Below are positions 1 through 8,272 of a DNA stretch of 64,000 nucleotides, one piece after another; positions within the stretch are counted from its first letter, which is position 1; every line of letters starts with the position of its first letter. The translations under genes and the position numbers were made by a program. The stretch lies in assembly GCA_035463115.1 (NCBI GenBank), contig DATHTO010000135.1:1-64000 (forward strand). Direction: 5' to 3'. Origin of the DNA: BPGL01 sp035463115 (lineage in GTDB: Bacteria; Actinomycetota; UBA4738; HRBIN12). A model generated the notes under the pieces. It saw only the letters and a list, made by a program, of their open reading frames with translations, was not told the DNA's origin and ran no database searches.

Positions 1-1
1 C

Positions 2-529
2 GGCCCGATCCCGCGCTTCGACGGCACGAACTGGGACCTCACGGTCTCGGGGCTCGTCGAGGAGCCGTTCACGCTCACCTACCAGGAGCTCCGGGCGCTT
101 CCGAACGTCACGGTCGACGCCGACATGCACTGCGTCACGGGGTGGAGCACGCTCGACAACACGTGGGAAGGGGTCGCGTTCCGGACGATCGTGGAGCGTG
201 CGAAGCCCCGACCCGAGGCGAAGTGGGTCATCTCGCATTCGCCGGGCTACTCGGCGAACCTGTCGCTCCAGGCGATGCTCGACGACGACGTGCTGCTCGC
301 CTGGCGGAACCACGGCGAGGACCTCACCGACGAGCACGGATGGCCGCTGCGGCTCGTCGTCCCGAAGCGCTACGCCTGGAAGAGCACGAAGTGGCTGACC
401 GGCCTCGAGTTCACGGCCGAGAACCGGCGTGGGTTCTGGGAGATCCGCGGCTACCACGTGCACGCCGAGCCGTTCGCCGAAGAGCGGTACGCGCACCAGG
501 AGCACGCCCGGGCCGAGCTCGAGCCGTAG
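2..529 (+). CDS. Sulfite oxidase-like molybdopterin oxidoreductase, 5' partial
   Basis: The reading frame is open from the window edge and ends at a TAG at 527-529, leaving 175 C-terminal residues. The protein holds the molybdopterin-binding core of the sulfite oxidase/YuiH-like family. The motif HCVTGWS near nt 128-148 carries the Cys expected to ligate molybdenum. Further family blocks follow: HSPGYSANL, LRLVVPKRYAWKSTKWL (substrate and cofactor pocket) and a C-terminal GFWEIRGYH. Family knowledge: these enzymes transfer oxygen or reduce oxidised substrates using Mo-molybdopterin; the actual substrate is not known. The N-terminus, and any signal peptide or membrane anchor, lies outside the window, so cellular location cannot be judged. 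Confidence 0.85.
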   Translation, partial: GPIPRFDGTNWDLTVSGLVEEPFTLTYQELRALPNVTVDADMHCVTGWSTLDNTWEGVAFRTIVERAKPRPEAKWVISHSPGYSANLSLQAMLDDDVLLAWRNHGEDLTDEHGWPLRLVVPKRYAWKSTKWLTGLEFTAENRRGFWEIRGYHVHAEPFAEERYAHQEHARAELEP

Positions 530-539
530 CGCGACGACC

Positions 540-569
540 TTGACCGGTGCGGCGCGGGCTGGCTAGCGT
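540..569 (+). promoter_or_regulatory. Promoter of the metallophosphoesterase gene, leaderless geometry
   Basis: A -35 TTGACC (540-545) and a -10 TAGCGT (564-569) are separated by 18 nt. The start codon at 579 begins 9 nt after the -10 box, so transcription would begin at or next to the ATG. No Shine-Dalgarno sequence is present between the box and the ATG. Direct reading; promoter activity is inferred. Confidence 0.6.
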
Positions 570-578
570 TCGTCCGCG

Positions 579-1718
579 ATGCTGCGTCGTTCCGTCCTCC
601 TGACCGTCGCATCCCTGCTGGGCGCGGTGGCGATCGCGTCACCGGCCGGCGCCGCCGATCCGCCCAGGATCGCGGCCGTCGGCGACATGGTGTGCGACGG
701 GCCGCCGTCCGACGGCGCCGACCCGACCTCCGACGATCGACGGATCGTGCGAGGCTTCTGTCAGTACGGCAAGGTGTCGGATCTCGTCGTCGAGGGCGAT
801 TACGACCGGTTCCTGCCCCTCGGCGACCTGCAGTACTACTTCGGGGCCTTGCAGGCGTTCCGGCGTTGGTACGACCCAACGTTCGGTCGCGTCAAGCGGA
901 TCACGTCGCCCGTGCCGGGCAACCACGAGGCGTACTCGGTCGACGCCGACGGCAACCCGTTCGCCGGGTATCGCGCCTACTTCGGCGAGCGCGCGAACTG
1001 GAACCGGCGGGGCGGGTCGTACTCGTTCGACATCGGGGACTGGCACGTCGTGGTGGCCAACTCGGAGTGGTGCCGCCGCTACACGTACCTGTTCGAGGAC
1101 GGCCGCTGGAGCCGGATCCCGATGTGGTCCGAGGGGAGCCCGTGGGGCTGTCACGCCGGCGATCCCCTGCGGACGTGGCTCGAGCGTGACCTCGAGCGAC
1201 ACGCGGACACCGAGTGCACGCTGCTCGCCTTCCACCATCCTGCGTTCTTCTGGGCGGGTTCCCCCGACGGCCCGGACACGATCCGTCACGGCGCTTGGTA
1301 CTCGCTCGCGCGACCGCTCTACCGCGAGTTCCATCGGAGCGGCGGCGACGTCGTGCTGACGGGGCACGAGCACTTCTACGAGCGCCTCGAACCGATCGAC
1401 GCTCGCGGACAGCTCGATCCCGAGTACGGCTTCACCCAGTTCATCGTCGGCACGGGCGGCGACACCCTCGGGCGCGTTCCGCGGGCGAGCCTGATGCCGC
1501 CGCAGGTCGCGGTCGCGCGCGACGACGCGTTCGGCATCCTGGAGATGGAGCTGCGTTCCGGCGGGTACGACTGGCGGTTCGTCCCGGCGGACGGGAGCCC
1601 CGGATCGTGGCGTCGATCCGGCCGCCACGGGTTCCGGATCTTCGAGAACGGCGACGGCGGTGGCGTGGTGGACGAGGGAACGGGCACCTGCCACGGCCCG
1701 CCTCCGTCGCAGGGGTAG
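579..1718 (+). CDS. Secreted calcineurin-like metallophosphoesterase
   Basis: 379-residue protein with a Sec signal peptide: basic MLRR, a hydrophobic stretch to about residue 23, and a likely cut after AGA near residue 25. The mature part has the metallophosphoesterase signature in order: GDM (35-37), GDLQYY (82-87), GNHE (114-117), HHP (219-221) and GHEHFYERL (from 262). These supply the Asp, Asn and His ligands of a two-metal centre. It therefore probably hydrolyses phosphate esters outside the cell; the substrate is unknown. The overall form resembles purple-acid-phosphatase-like enzymes of actinobacteria. It is single, convergent with the kinase gene that follows, and preceded by a leaderless-type promoter. 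Confidence 0.85.
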   Translation: MLRRSVLLTVASLLGAVAIASPAGAADPPRIAAVGDMVCDGPPSDGADPTSDDRRIVRGFCQYGKVSDLVVEGDYDRFLPLGDLQYYFGALQAFRRWYDPTFGRVKRITSPVPGNHEAYSVDADGNPFAGYRAYFGERANWNRRGGSYSFDIGDWHVVVANSEWCRRYTYLFEDGRWSRIPMWSEGSPWGCHAGDPLRTWLERDLERHADTECTLLAFHHPAFFWAGSPDGPDTIRHGAWYSLARPLYREFHRSGGDVVLTGHEHFYERLEPIDARGQLDPEYGFTQFIVGTGGDTLGRVPRASLMPPQVAVARDDAFGILEMELRSGGYDWRFVPADGSPGSWRRSGRHGFRIFENGDGGGVVDEGTGTCHGPPPSQG

Positions 1719-1771
1719 CGGTCGCTCGGATCCCAGACGCGGGACGTCCGACCCGAGGCGCGCGGAGCCGG

Positions 1772-3666
1772 TCAGGCCATGTACAGCGTGATCGTCTGAC
1801 CGTAGTCCACGGTCGTGCCGGCCGGTGGCAGTTGGCTCAGCACGTTCGAGCCGTCGGTCCCCGGCACGGCGAGGAACGCGACGTTCAACCCCCACCGATC
1901 GGCGAGCGTCTGGGCCTCGGCGCGGCTCAGACCTACGAAGCTGGGAGCGGGGAACCGCTCGGGGCCGAGCGACACCGTGATCGAGACCGTGGACGCGTAG
2001 GGCGCCGACGTGCCCTGATCCGGCGTCACCGAGAGCACCAGGCCTTTCTCGACCTTGCCGGAGAAGTCGCTCGCTTCTTCGACGACGAAACCCGCGTTCC
2101 GGAGGACCTTCGTGGCCCGCTCCGCGGTCATCCCCACGACCGAAGGGACGTCGACGGGCGCGTGGCCCTTGCTGATCACGACCGAGATGTCGGAGCCCTG
2201 CGGGGCGCTGGAGCCCGGCGGTGCGCTCTGGCGCATCACGTGCCCTTCCGGGATCGTGTCGTGGTACGCCTCACGGACGTCCTCTCCGAGTGAGAGCTTC
2301 GCCTCGCCGAGTTCGTCTCGAGCCTTCTCGAGCGTCAAGCCGATCAGCTCGGGCACGTCGACGGGCGGCGCGCCGAGCGACGGGACGAGGACGACGGTGG
2401 CCCCTTCGTCCAGCTCCGTTCCCGATGCCGGCCGCTGCGCCACGACGCGGCCTTCGGCGATCCGGAGGTCGTAGCGCCCTTCGTCGAGCCGGACCGTCAG
2501 GCCGAGGTCGCCGAGCGCCGCGCGGGCGCTCTCGACCGTGCGGTCGGTCAACGGCGGGACGATCGCGGTCTTGGGGACCAGGTAGGTCCAAGCGCCCCAG
2601 GCAGCGGTCGCGATCGTCGCGACGACGAGCAGCCACAGGAGCGTCTTCCGGAAGCGCCGTCGCTTCGTGCGCTCCACCCTCGGGATCGTCTCGGTCTCGA
2701 TCATCCGCACGACGGCCGTATCGTCGGCGTCGCCGGTCACCTCGGGGAGGTCGTCGACGAGCGCGCCCAGCGAGCGAGCCGACGGGAGCTGACGCGCGAT
2801 GGTCTCCAGGTCCATGCGCATCGCTCGTGCCGACTCGGGCCGCAGCTCGCGGTCGCGGTCGGTCGCGCTCGCGACGAAGCCGTCGAGGTCGGCGCCGACG
2901 TCCGACACGAGGGACGACGGGGCCGGCACCCGGTCCGACAGGTGCTTGTACGCGATCGACATCGGCGTCTCGCCCGTGAACGGCAGGCGGCCGGTCACGA
3001 GCTCGTACGTGACGATGCCGAGGGAGTACAGGTCGCTGCGCGGATCGGCGGGCTCGCCCCTGATCTGCTCGGGGGCGAGGTACTGCACCGTCCCGGTGAC
3101 GGCGCCGGCGTGCGTCGCGCGGCTGTCAGCGAAGGCGCGCGCGAGTCCCAGGTCGGTCAGCTTGACCACGCCGTCGGCCGTCACGAGGACGTTCTCGGGC
3201 TTGAGGTCCCGATGCACGATCCCCTTCGCATGGGCGTGCTCGAGCGCCTGCAGGGTCTGTCTGACCACCTCGGCAGCCTGCGCGGGCGCCAGCTTCACGT
3301 GGGCGTTGAGCAGGTCGCGCACGGAGCGGCCGTGCACGTATTCCATCACCATGTAATAGATGCCGTCGACGGAGCCCCAGTCGTAGACGGCGACGATGTT
3401 CGGGTGGTTCAGGGTCGCGGCGGCCCTGGCCTCGCGTCGGAATCGCTCGACGAACGCCTGGTCGCCGGCCAGGGACCGATGGAGCACCTTGATCGCGACC
3501 TCGCGCGACAGGACCGCGTCGTGGGCACGGAAGACCTCACCCATGCCGCCGGCCGCGATCCGCTCCACCACGTGGTAGCGGCCGTCGAGGGTGACGAGTG
3601 CATGGCCTGCCGCCTCAGCGGGAGCCTGCTCGTGTGCGATGCTCCTGGACGTGGCTCTCCTCCCAT
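1772..3666 (-). CDS. pknB: PknB-type Ser/Thr protein kinase with four PASTA repeats
   Basis: Membrane receptor kinase. The N-terminal kinase domain shows the GAGGMGEV-type glycine loop, VAIKVL (ATP lysine), VHRDLKPEN (catalytic Asp), TDLG in place of DFG, and a TGTVQYLAPEQ activation segment. A juxtamembrane basic run KRRRFRK and one TM helix follow, then four extracellular PASTA repeats. PASTA domains bind muropeptides or lipid II in this family, so the kinase probably senses cell-wall state. The 5' end is unresolved. Between the kinase domain and the divergent gene there is no in-frame ATG, GTG or TTG, apart from an ATG at 3835 that lies inside that gene. The coordinate here is only the first ATG (3666) after a TAGAAT box, and it is out of frame. 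A non-canonical start (for example ATC or ACG near 3645-3655, next to GGAGGAG) or a base error are the alternatives. Confidence 0.8.
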
Positions 3667-3698
3667 GGGGGAAGCGCTCGGAAGGCGCGTCCGGGCGG

Positions 3699-3704
3699 AT
3701 TCTA
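3699..3704 (-). promoter_or_regulatory. -10 box for pknB
   Basis: On the minus strand this reads TAGAAT, one base from consensus, about 33 nt before the first downstream ATG. If used, the transcript starts near 3692. That excludes the ATG at 3835 as the pknB start. No clear -35 is visible. Confidence 0.5.
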
Positions 3705-3725
3705 GGGCCGCGAGGAGGCCGAACC

Positions 3726-4481
3726 GTGGAGGCTCCGCCAACTGGATCGGACCGTGCGGACGCCGCGTCCGCGGCGCTGAAGGCGCGGCTGGACGAGATC
3801 GAGGCCGCCGTCGCCTCCGACGGAGCGGATCTCAAGGCGCTCGGCTTCTGGCGGATCGTCGCGACCGTGAAAGGCGACCGAGCCCTGATCGCCGCCCATG
3901 CCGACCAGATCGGCCGGATCGACGCGGCGGCGTTCCGCCGGTTCGTCGGGCGCTGGCGCGTCCGGGCGGCGGTCGGAACGGCCGTGCTGGTGGCGGGTGC
4001 CCTGACGGGGCTCGCGGCTGCGATCGTCGGTTCCCTCGTCGACGAGCCGACGTGGTCGGGCCTCCTGCTCGTCGCCGCCGGCGCGATCTGGACGGTCGCG
4101 CTCCACAGCCCGACGCATCACCTGATCGGCTGGCTTGCGGGGATCCGCTTCACCGACTACTTCGTCGGAGGACCGCCGCCGCCCAGGCCCGGGATCAAGA
4201 CCGACTACGCCACCTACCTACGCGCCGACCCCTCGAGCCGCGCCTGGATGCACGCGAGCGGCGCGATCGCGACGAAGGCCGCCCCGTTCCTCGCGCTGGC
4301 GTTCGTGCCGGCGTCCACGGCGCCGTGGTGGGCCGCCGCGGCGCTCGTCGTCCTCGGCGTCGTGCAGATCGTGACCGACGTCGTCTTCAGCGTCCGGTCC
4401 GGGGACTGGAAGAAGTTCCGCCGCGAGCGTGCCGTCGCGCGAGCCGGTCTGTCGGGGGCGGCGTCGCGGCCCGTGCACTGA
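3726..4481 (+). CDS. Conserved-looking membrane protein of unknown function (HSPTHH motif)
   Basis: 251 residues from GTG 3726, supported by AGGAGG at 3713-3718 with a 7-nt spacer. The first 75 residues are soluble and helical. Then come hydrophobic segments around residues 80-105, 110-130 and 180-205, with a basic C-terminus. A striking block in and after the second segment reads HSPTHHLIGWLAG, followed by a Tyr- and Pro-rich loop and the stretch GIKTDYATYL. The clustered His residues resemble a metal site, but this is not the HExxH of M50 proteases. I do not recognise the family. It is divergent from pknB, with which it shares a short promoter region. Confidence 0.7.
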   Translation: MEAPPTGSDRADAASAALKARLDEIEAAVASDGADLKALGFWRIVATVKGDRALIAAHADQIGRIDAAAFRRFVGRWRVRAAVGTAVLVAGALTGLAAAIVGSLVDEPTWSGLLLVAAGAIWTVALHSPTHHLIGWLAGIRFTDYFVGGPPPPRPGIKTDYATYLRADPSSRAWMHASGAIATKAAPFLALAFVPASTAPWWAAAALVVLGVVQIVTDVVFSVRSGDWKKFRRERAVARAGLSGAASRPVH

Positions 4482-4542
4482 GCCGACCGGCGCGCCGGTC
4501 GCGTCCGCACGCGATCGGCCGGGGCGATCCGCGACCCTGGGG

Positions 4543-4650
4543 TATCCTGCGTTGCACGCACGGGGAGTCCGGGTCGACCGGGCTGAGAGGCGGGCTGAGG
4601 CGCCCGCGACCCGCAGACCTGATCCGGACCATGCCGGCGGAGGGAGCGCG
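4543..4650 (+). promoter_or_regulatory. TPP riboswitch (THI element) controlling thiE
   Basis: The conserved TPP aptamer blocks appear in order: ACGGGGAGTC near 4559, GGGCTGAGAGG near 4579, GACCC near 4608, then ACCTGATCCGGACCATGCC and GGCGGAGGGA just before the ATG at 4651. A -10-like TATCCT lies at 4543-4548. The last aptamer helix contains the purine-rich GGAGGGAG that would serve as the ribosome site. Thiamine pyrophosphate binding should therefore hide the ribosome site directly, giving translational rather than transcriptional control. No separate terminator is seen. Confidence 0.92.
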
Positions 4651-5313
4651 ATGACGGGACATCGACCGATCGACCGCGCGAGGCTTCGCCTGTACGTCGT
4701 GACGTCGTCGGCGTTCCGCGGTCGTTCCCACCTCGACGTCGCGTCGGCGGCGATCGAAGGCGGCGCTACCGCCGTGCAGCTGCGCGCTCCCGAGCTCGCC
4801 GAGTACGAGGCCTACGCGGTGGCACGGGAGCTCGTCGCGCGATCGCGCCCGCACGGTGTGCTTGCGATCGTGAACGACCTCGTCGACGTCGCCGTTGCGG
4901 CGCGCGCCGACGGTGTCCACGTCGGGCAGACCGACGGGCCCTCGAAGGCGCGACCCGCGCTCGGCCGCGACGGCATCCTCGGGGTGAGCGTCGCGACCGT
5001 CGAGGATGCGCGCCGAGCGGAGCTCGAGGGCGCCGACTACGTCGGCCTCACCGTTCGGAGCACCGCCACGAAGCCCGATGCCGAGCCCGTCGGCATCGAC
5101 GGCCTCCGTGCCGTCGCCGAGGCGACGGCGCTCCCGGTGGTGGCGATCGGCGGCATCGACGCGGCGAACGTCGCCGATGCGATCGCGGCCGGCGCGGCCG
5201 GCGTCGCCGTCGTATCGGCCGTGGCCGCGGCCGACGACCCCGTCTCGGCGGTCCGTGAGCTCCGCGCCGCGGTCGACGCCGCGCTGGCCGACGCGGAACG
5301 GACGAGCGCGTGA
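4651..5313 (+). CDS. thiE: Thiamine-phosphate synthase
   Basis: 220 residues from ATG 4651, directly after the TPP riboswitch. ThiE joins HMP pyrophosphate and thiazole phosphate to make thiamine phosphate. The TIM-barrel landmarks are LYVVT, VQLR, IVNDLVDVAVAARADGVHVGQ (Mg and substrate contacts), STATK (the TxTK phosphate loop), VAIGGI and a C-terminal GVAVVSAV. One deviation: the usual R-E-K after the Q (pyrophosphate contacts) reads R-A-P, so the Lys is missing. The gene overlaps the next by GTGA. It is the only clear thiamine synthesis gene here, so other steps must be encoded elsewhere or supplied by salvage. Confidence 0.88.
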   Translation: MTGHRPIDRARLRLYVVTSSAFRGRSHLDVASAAIEGGATAVQLRAPELAEYEAYAVARELVARSRPHGVLAIVNDLVDVAVAARADGVHVGQTDGPSKARPALGRDGILGVSVATVEDARRAELEGADYVGLTVRSTATKPDAEPVGIDGLRAVAEATALPVVAIGGIDAANVADAIAAGAAGVAVVSAVAAADDPVSAVRELRAAVDAALADAERTSA

Positions 5314-6377
5314 GCGAACAGCGCACGGGCAAGGCGACGCCCGAGATCTTCGAGCAGCTGATCCTCCGGCGGCTCGGCGCCGACGATCCCGACGTGCTGA
5401 CGCCGCCGCGGCACGGCGTCGACGTGGGCGTCGCCCGCGTCGCGCCGGGCGTCGTGATGGCATTGACGGCGGACCCCGTCTTCGTCGTGCCGGCGTACGG
5501 CTGGGAACGAGCGGCGTGGTTCGCCGTCCACATCCTGGCATCCGACGCCGCAACGTCCGGGCTGCCGCTCCGGTGGATGGCCGTCGACCTGAACCTGCCA
5601 CCCGAGCTCGACGACGACGGCCTCGCGGCGCTCTGGGACGCGTTCCACCGGACGTGCGCCGATCTCGGGATCGCCGTCGTCACCGGCCACACCGGTCGGT
5701 ACGACGGGTGCACGTGGCCGATGGTCGGAGGCGCGACGTGCATGGCGCTCGGCTCCGAGGACGCGTACGTGACGCCCGAGATGGCGAGCCCCGGCGACGT
5801 CGTCGTCGTGACGAAGGGCGCCGCGATCGAGGCGACGGCCCTGTTCGCGGCCACGTTCCCCGAGCGCCTCGCCCAGGGCGTCGGTGACGGGGTCGTGCGC
5901 GCCGGTGACGCCCTGTTCGAGGCCATGACCGTCGTCCCCGAGGCGATCGTCGCGCGCGAGTACGGCGTGCGCGACGCCGGCGTGACGTCGATGCACGACG
6001 CGACCGAGGGAGGCGTCGTCGGTGGACTGCTCGAGGTCGCGGCGGCGTCGGGCGTGGGCGTGCGGGTGGAGCGCGACGCGATCCCGATCCGTCCCGAGGT
6101 CCGTGCGATCTGCGACCACGTCGGCATGGATCCGCTCGTCTCGATCAGCGAGGGGACGCTCATCGCGACGGTTCGGCCCGAGCACGCCGATGGTTTCGTT
6201 CGTGCGCTCACGTCGGCCTCGATCGAGGCCGCGATCGTCGGCGAGATCCTGCCTCCCGACGAGGGCCGGATGCTCTCCACGCCCGAGGGGCTCGAGCCGC
6301 TCAGGCATCCCGGACTGGATCCGTTCTGGCCGGCGTTCGGCGCCTGGGCGTCGGAGGCCGCGACGTCGCGAGCATGA
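5310..6377 (+). CDS. AIR synthase-related (PurM-fold) protein, HypE/ThiL-like
   Basis: 355 residues beginning at GTG 5310 inside the thiE stop (4-nt overlap), so translation is coupled. It has the two-domain PurM/ThiL/HypE fold. The N-terminal half carries acidic metal- and ATP-binding stretches (LTADPVF, ILASDAATSG, VTGHTGRY). The C-terminal half has SMHDATEGGVVGGLLEVA, equivalent to the HDPTRGG block of HypE and ThiL. It is too divergent to be called ThiL with confidence. Co-transcription behind a TPP riboswitch suggests a thiamine role, possibly phosphorylation of thiamine phosphate. Residues up to the stop look intact. Confidence 0.7.
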   Translation: MSEQRTGKATPEIFEQLILRRLGADDPDVLTPPRHGVDVGVARVAPGVVMALTADPVFVVPAYGWERAAWFAVHILASDAATSGLPLRWMAVDLNLPPELDDDGLAALWDAFHRTCADLGIAVVTGHTGRYDGCTWPMVGGATCMALGSEDAYVTPEMASPGDVVVVTKGAAIEATALFAATFPERLAQGVGDGVVRAGDALFEAMTVVPEAIVAREYGVRDAGVTSMHDATEGGVVGGLLEVAAASGVGVRVERDAIPIRPEVRAICDHVGMDPLVSISEGTLIATVRPEHADGFVRALTSASIEAAIVGEILPPDEGRMLSTPEGLEPLRHPGLDPFWPAFGAWASEAATSRA

Positions 6378-6441
6378 GCCGCACGCCCCGCGACGCGTCG
6401 TGGGCACGCTGATGCGCCCGCTCCCGACGTCGAGCCGCCGA

Positions 6442-6447
6442 TAGGGT
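6442..6447 (+). promoter_or_regulatory. -10 box TAGGGT for the PfkB/psuG pair
   Basis: TAGGGT ends 6 nt before the GTG at 6454 and there is no ribosome site in between, as in other leaderless starts of this window. Confidence 0.45.
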
Positions 6448-6453
6448 GAGCCC

Positions 6454-7323
6454 GTGGACGTGGTGTGCATCGGCGACGTGATGCTCGACGTCCGTGCCGA
6501 CGCGGGAGCGTTGGCCCGAGGCGGTGACGTCCACGGGCGCGTGCTCGTGCAGCCCGGTGGCACGTCGGCGAACGCGGCGGTGTGGGCCTCGTCGAGCGGG
6601 GCGGCGGCGTCCGTGATCGGCGCGATCGGCGACGACGTCGCCGGCGATCTCCTGCTGGCCGCCCTCGCGGAACGTGGCGTCGGGACCGACGGCGTCGTCC
6701 GCAGCGCGGAGCCGACGGGCACGATGCTCGTCGTGCACGAGGCAGGGGAGCGCTCGATGGTGGCCGACCGGGGGGCGAACGCGTCGCTCGTCGCGAGCGA
6801 CCTGCCCGCGCGCATCGAGGCCGAGGCCGTCCTGATCAGCGGATACCTCCTCCTCCAGCCTCCGACCACCGGCGTCGCCGTCGCGGCGATCGAACGGGCC
6901 GACGCCGCGATCGTCGCGGTCGAGACGGCGTCGTGGCCGCTCGTCGCGTCGTTCGGCGTGGAGGCGTTCTTCGAGGCGACCGTGAGCGCCGGCGCGGTCC
7001 TCGCGAACGGACGCGAGGCGGCGGTGCTCACCGGCTGCGACCCGGACGACGCGTGCCGGAAGCTCGGGGAGCGGTTCCGCATCGCCGCCGTCAAGCGCGG
7101 CGCCGACGGTGCGTGCCTGAGCGTCGACGGCGTGTTCGCGGCCTCGGGGTCGCCGGTCGTCGAGGAGCGCGATCCGACCGGGGCCGGTGACGCCTTCGAT
7201 GGGGTGCTGCTCGCGTCCCTCGCGCGCGGTTCCGACGCACGGGCGGCGCTGACGGCGGCGTGCGCGGCCGGCGCGACGGTCGCCGCGAGCCTGAGCGCGT
7301 GGCCGGAGCGTCGACGGGGATGA
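6454..7323 (+). CDS. psuK: PfkB-family sugar kinase, probable pseudouridine kinase
   Basis: 289 residues from GTG 6454. It has the ribokinase fold: CIGDVMLD start, GGTSANAAVWASSSGA (substrate loop), ATP-site region, and the C-terminal signature DPTGAGDAFDG with the catalytic Asp. Family knowledge: when a PfkB kinase directly precedes psuG, it usually phosphorylates pseudouridine to pseudouridine 5'-phosphate. The substrate here is inferred from that neighbour (stop-to-start gap of 4 nt), not from sequence alone; ribokinase-like alternatives are possible. Confidence 0.72.
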   Translation: MDVVCIGDVMLDVRADAGALARGGDVHGRVLVQPGGTSANAAVWASSSGAAASVIGAIGDDVAGDLLLAALAERGVGTDGVVRSAEPTGTMLVVHEAGERSMVADRGANASLVASDLPARIEAEAVLISGYLLLQPPTTGVAVAAIERADAAIVAVETASWPLVASFGVEAFFEATVSAGAVLANGREAAVLTGCDPDDACRKLGERFRIAAVKRGADGACLSVDGVFAASGSPVVEERDPTGAGDAFDGVLLASLARGSDARAALTAACAAGATVAASLSAWPERRRG

Positions 7324-7327
7324 CGCC

Positions 7328-8272
7328 GTGACGTTCCGGATCGGCGAGGAGGTGCGGGACGCGCTCGCGGGGGGCGTCGGCGTCGTCGCCCTCGAGACGA
7401 GCGTGATCGGCCAGGGCCTCCCGCGCCCCCGGAACGTCGAGTGCATCGAGCGCATGTCCGGCGCGATCCGCGCCGCAGGGAGCGTGCCGGCCTGGATCGG
7501 GGTCGTCGACGGCGCCCTCACCGTGGGACTCACCGACGAGGCGCTCGGCAGGTTCACGGAGCCCGGCGTCGCGACGAAGGTCGCCAGGCGGGACTATCCG
7601 ATCGCCGTCGCGTCGGCGGCGCTGGGTGCGACCACCGTCTCGGCGACGATCTGGGCGGCCGCGAAGGCGGGCATCGCCGTCGGCGCGACGGGCGGCATCG
7701 GCGGCGTGCATCCGGGCGACGAACCCGACGTCTCGGCGGATCTCTTGGAGCTCGCGCGCACCCCGGGCATGCTCGTGTGCTCGGGACCGAAGTCGATCAT
7801 CGACCCGTTCGCCACGGCCGAGCGGCTCGAGGAGCTCGGGGTCGCGCTCGTGGGGTTCGGCGTCGACCGGCTCCCGTTCTTCCTCGCGCGGGAGGCGCCC
7901 GTCGAGCTCGAGCACCGTGTCGATTCGGCCGCCGACGCCGCGGCCGTCGCGTCGGCGGCGAGGCGGCTCGGCACCTCGTCGACCGTGCTCCTGTGCAACC
8001 CGGTGCCGCCGGGCCTCGAGATGGACCGCGACGAGGTCGCCTCGGCCGCCGACGAGGCCGAGCGACGCGCGGACGCGGACGGCGTCGACGGCAAGGCGCG
8101 GACGCCGTACCTCCTCGCCGCGCTCGCCGAGATCACCGGCGGCCGCTCGCTCGAGGCGAACCTCGCGCTCCTGGAGGACAACGCCCGCGTCGCGGCGGAG
8201 GTCGCGGCGGCGGTCGTCACGCCGGAACGACGCGACGCTACCGGAGCCAGGTCTTCGCGATCGCCTTCGTGA
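7328..8272 (+). CDS. psuG: Pseudouridine-5'-phosphate glycosidase
   Basis: 314 residues from GTG 7328, translated by coupling after the kinase. PsuG cleaves the C-C glycosidic bond of pseudouridine 5'-phosphate to uracil and ribose 5-phosphate. Diagnostic blocks are ALETSVIGQGLPRP near the start, ARRDYPIAVASAALGATTVSAT, VGATGGIGGVHPG, and VCSGPKSIIDP. The Glu, Asp and Lys active-site region of the family is present. Together with psuK it forms a two-step pathway for modified RNA nucleoside breakdown. The 3' end overlaps the convergent glycosyltransferase gene by 35 nt. Confidence 0.92.
   Translation: MTFRIGEEVRDALAGGVGVVALETSVIGQGLPRPRNVECIERMSGAIRAAGSVPAWIGVVDGALTVGLTDEALGRFTEPGVATKVARRDYPIAVASAALGATTVSATIWAAAKAGIAVGATGGIGGVHPGDEPDVSADLLELARTPGMLVCSGPKSIIDPFATAERLEELGVALVGFGVDRLPFFLAREAPVELEHRVDSAADAAAVASAARRLGTSSTVLLCNPVPPGLEMDRDEVASAADEAERRADADGVDGKARTPYLLAALAEITGGRSLEANLALLEDNARVAAEVAAAVVTPERRDATGARSSRSPS

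Noticed and set aside
2626..3196. Possible pseudokinase because DFG reads DLG in pknB
   Set aside because: The metal-binding Asp is kept, along with the VAIK lysine and HRD. DLG is an accepted variant.
5037..7094. Long minus-strand frames opposite thiE, the AIR-synthase-like gene and psuK
   Set aside because: Ser/Arg/Thr-rich shadow translations of well-recognised genes, with no homology signal.
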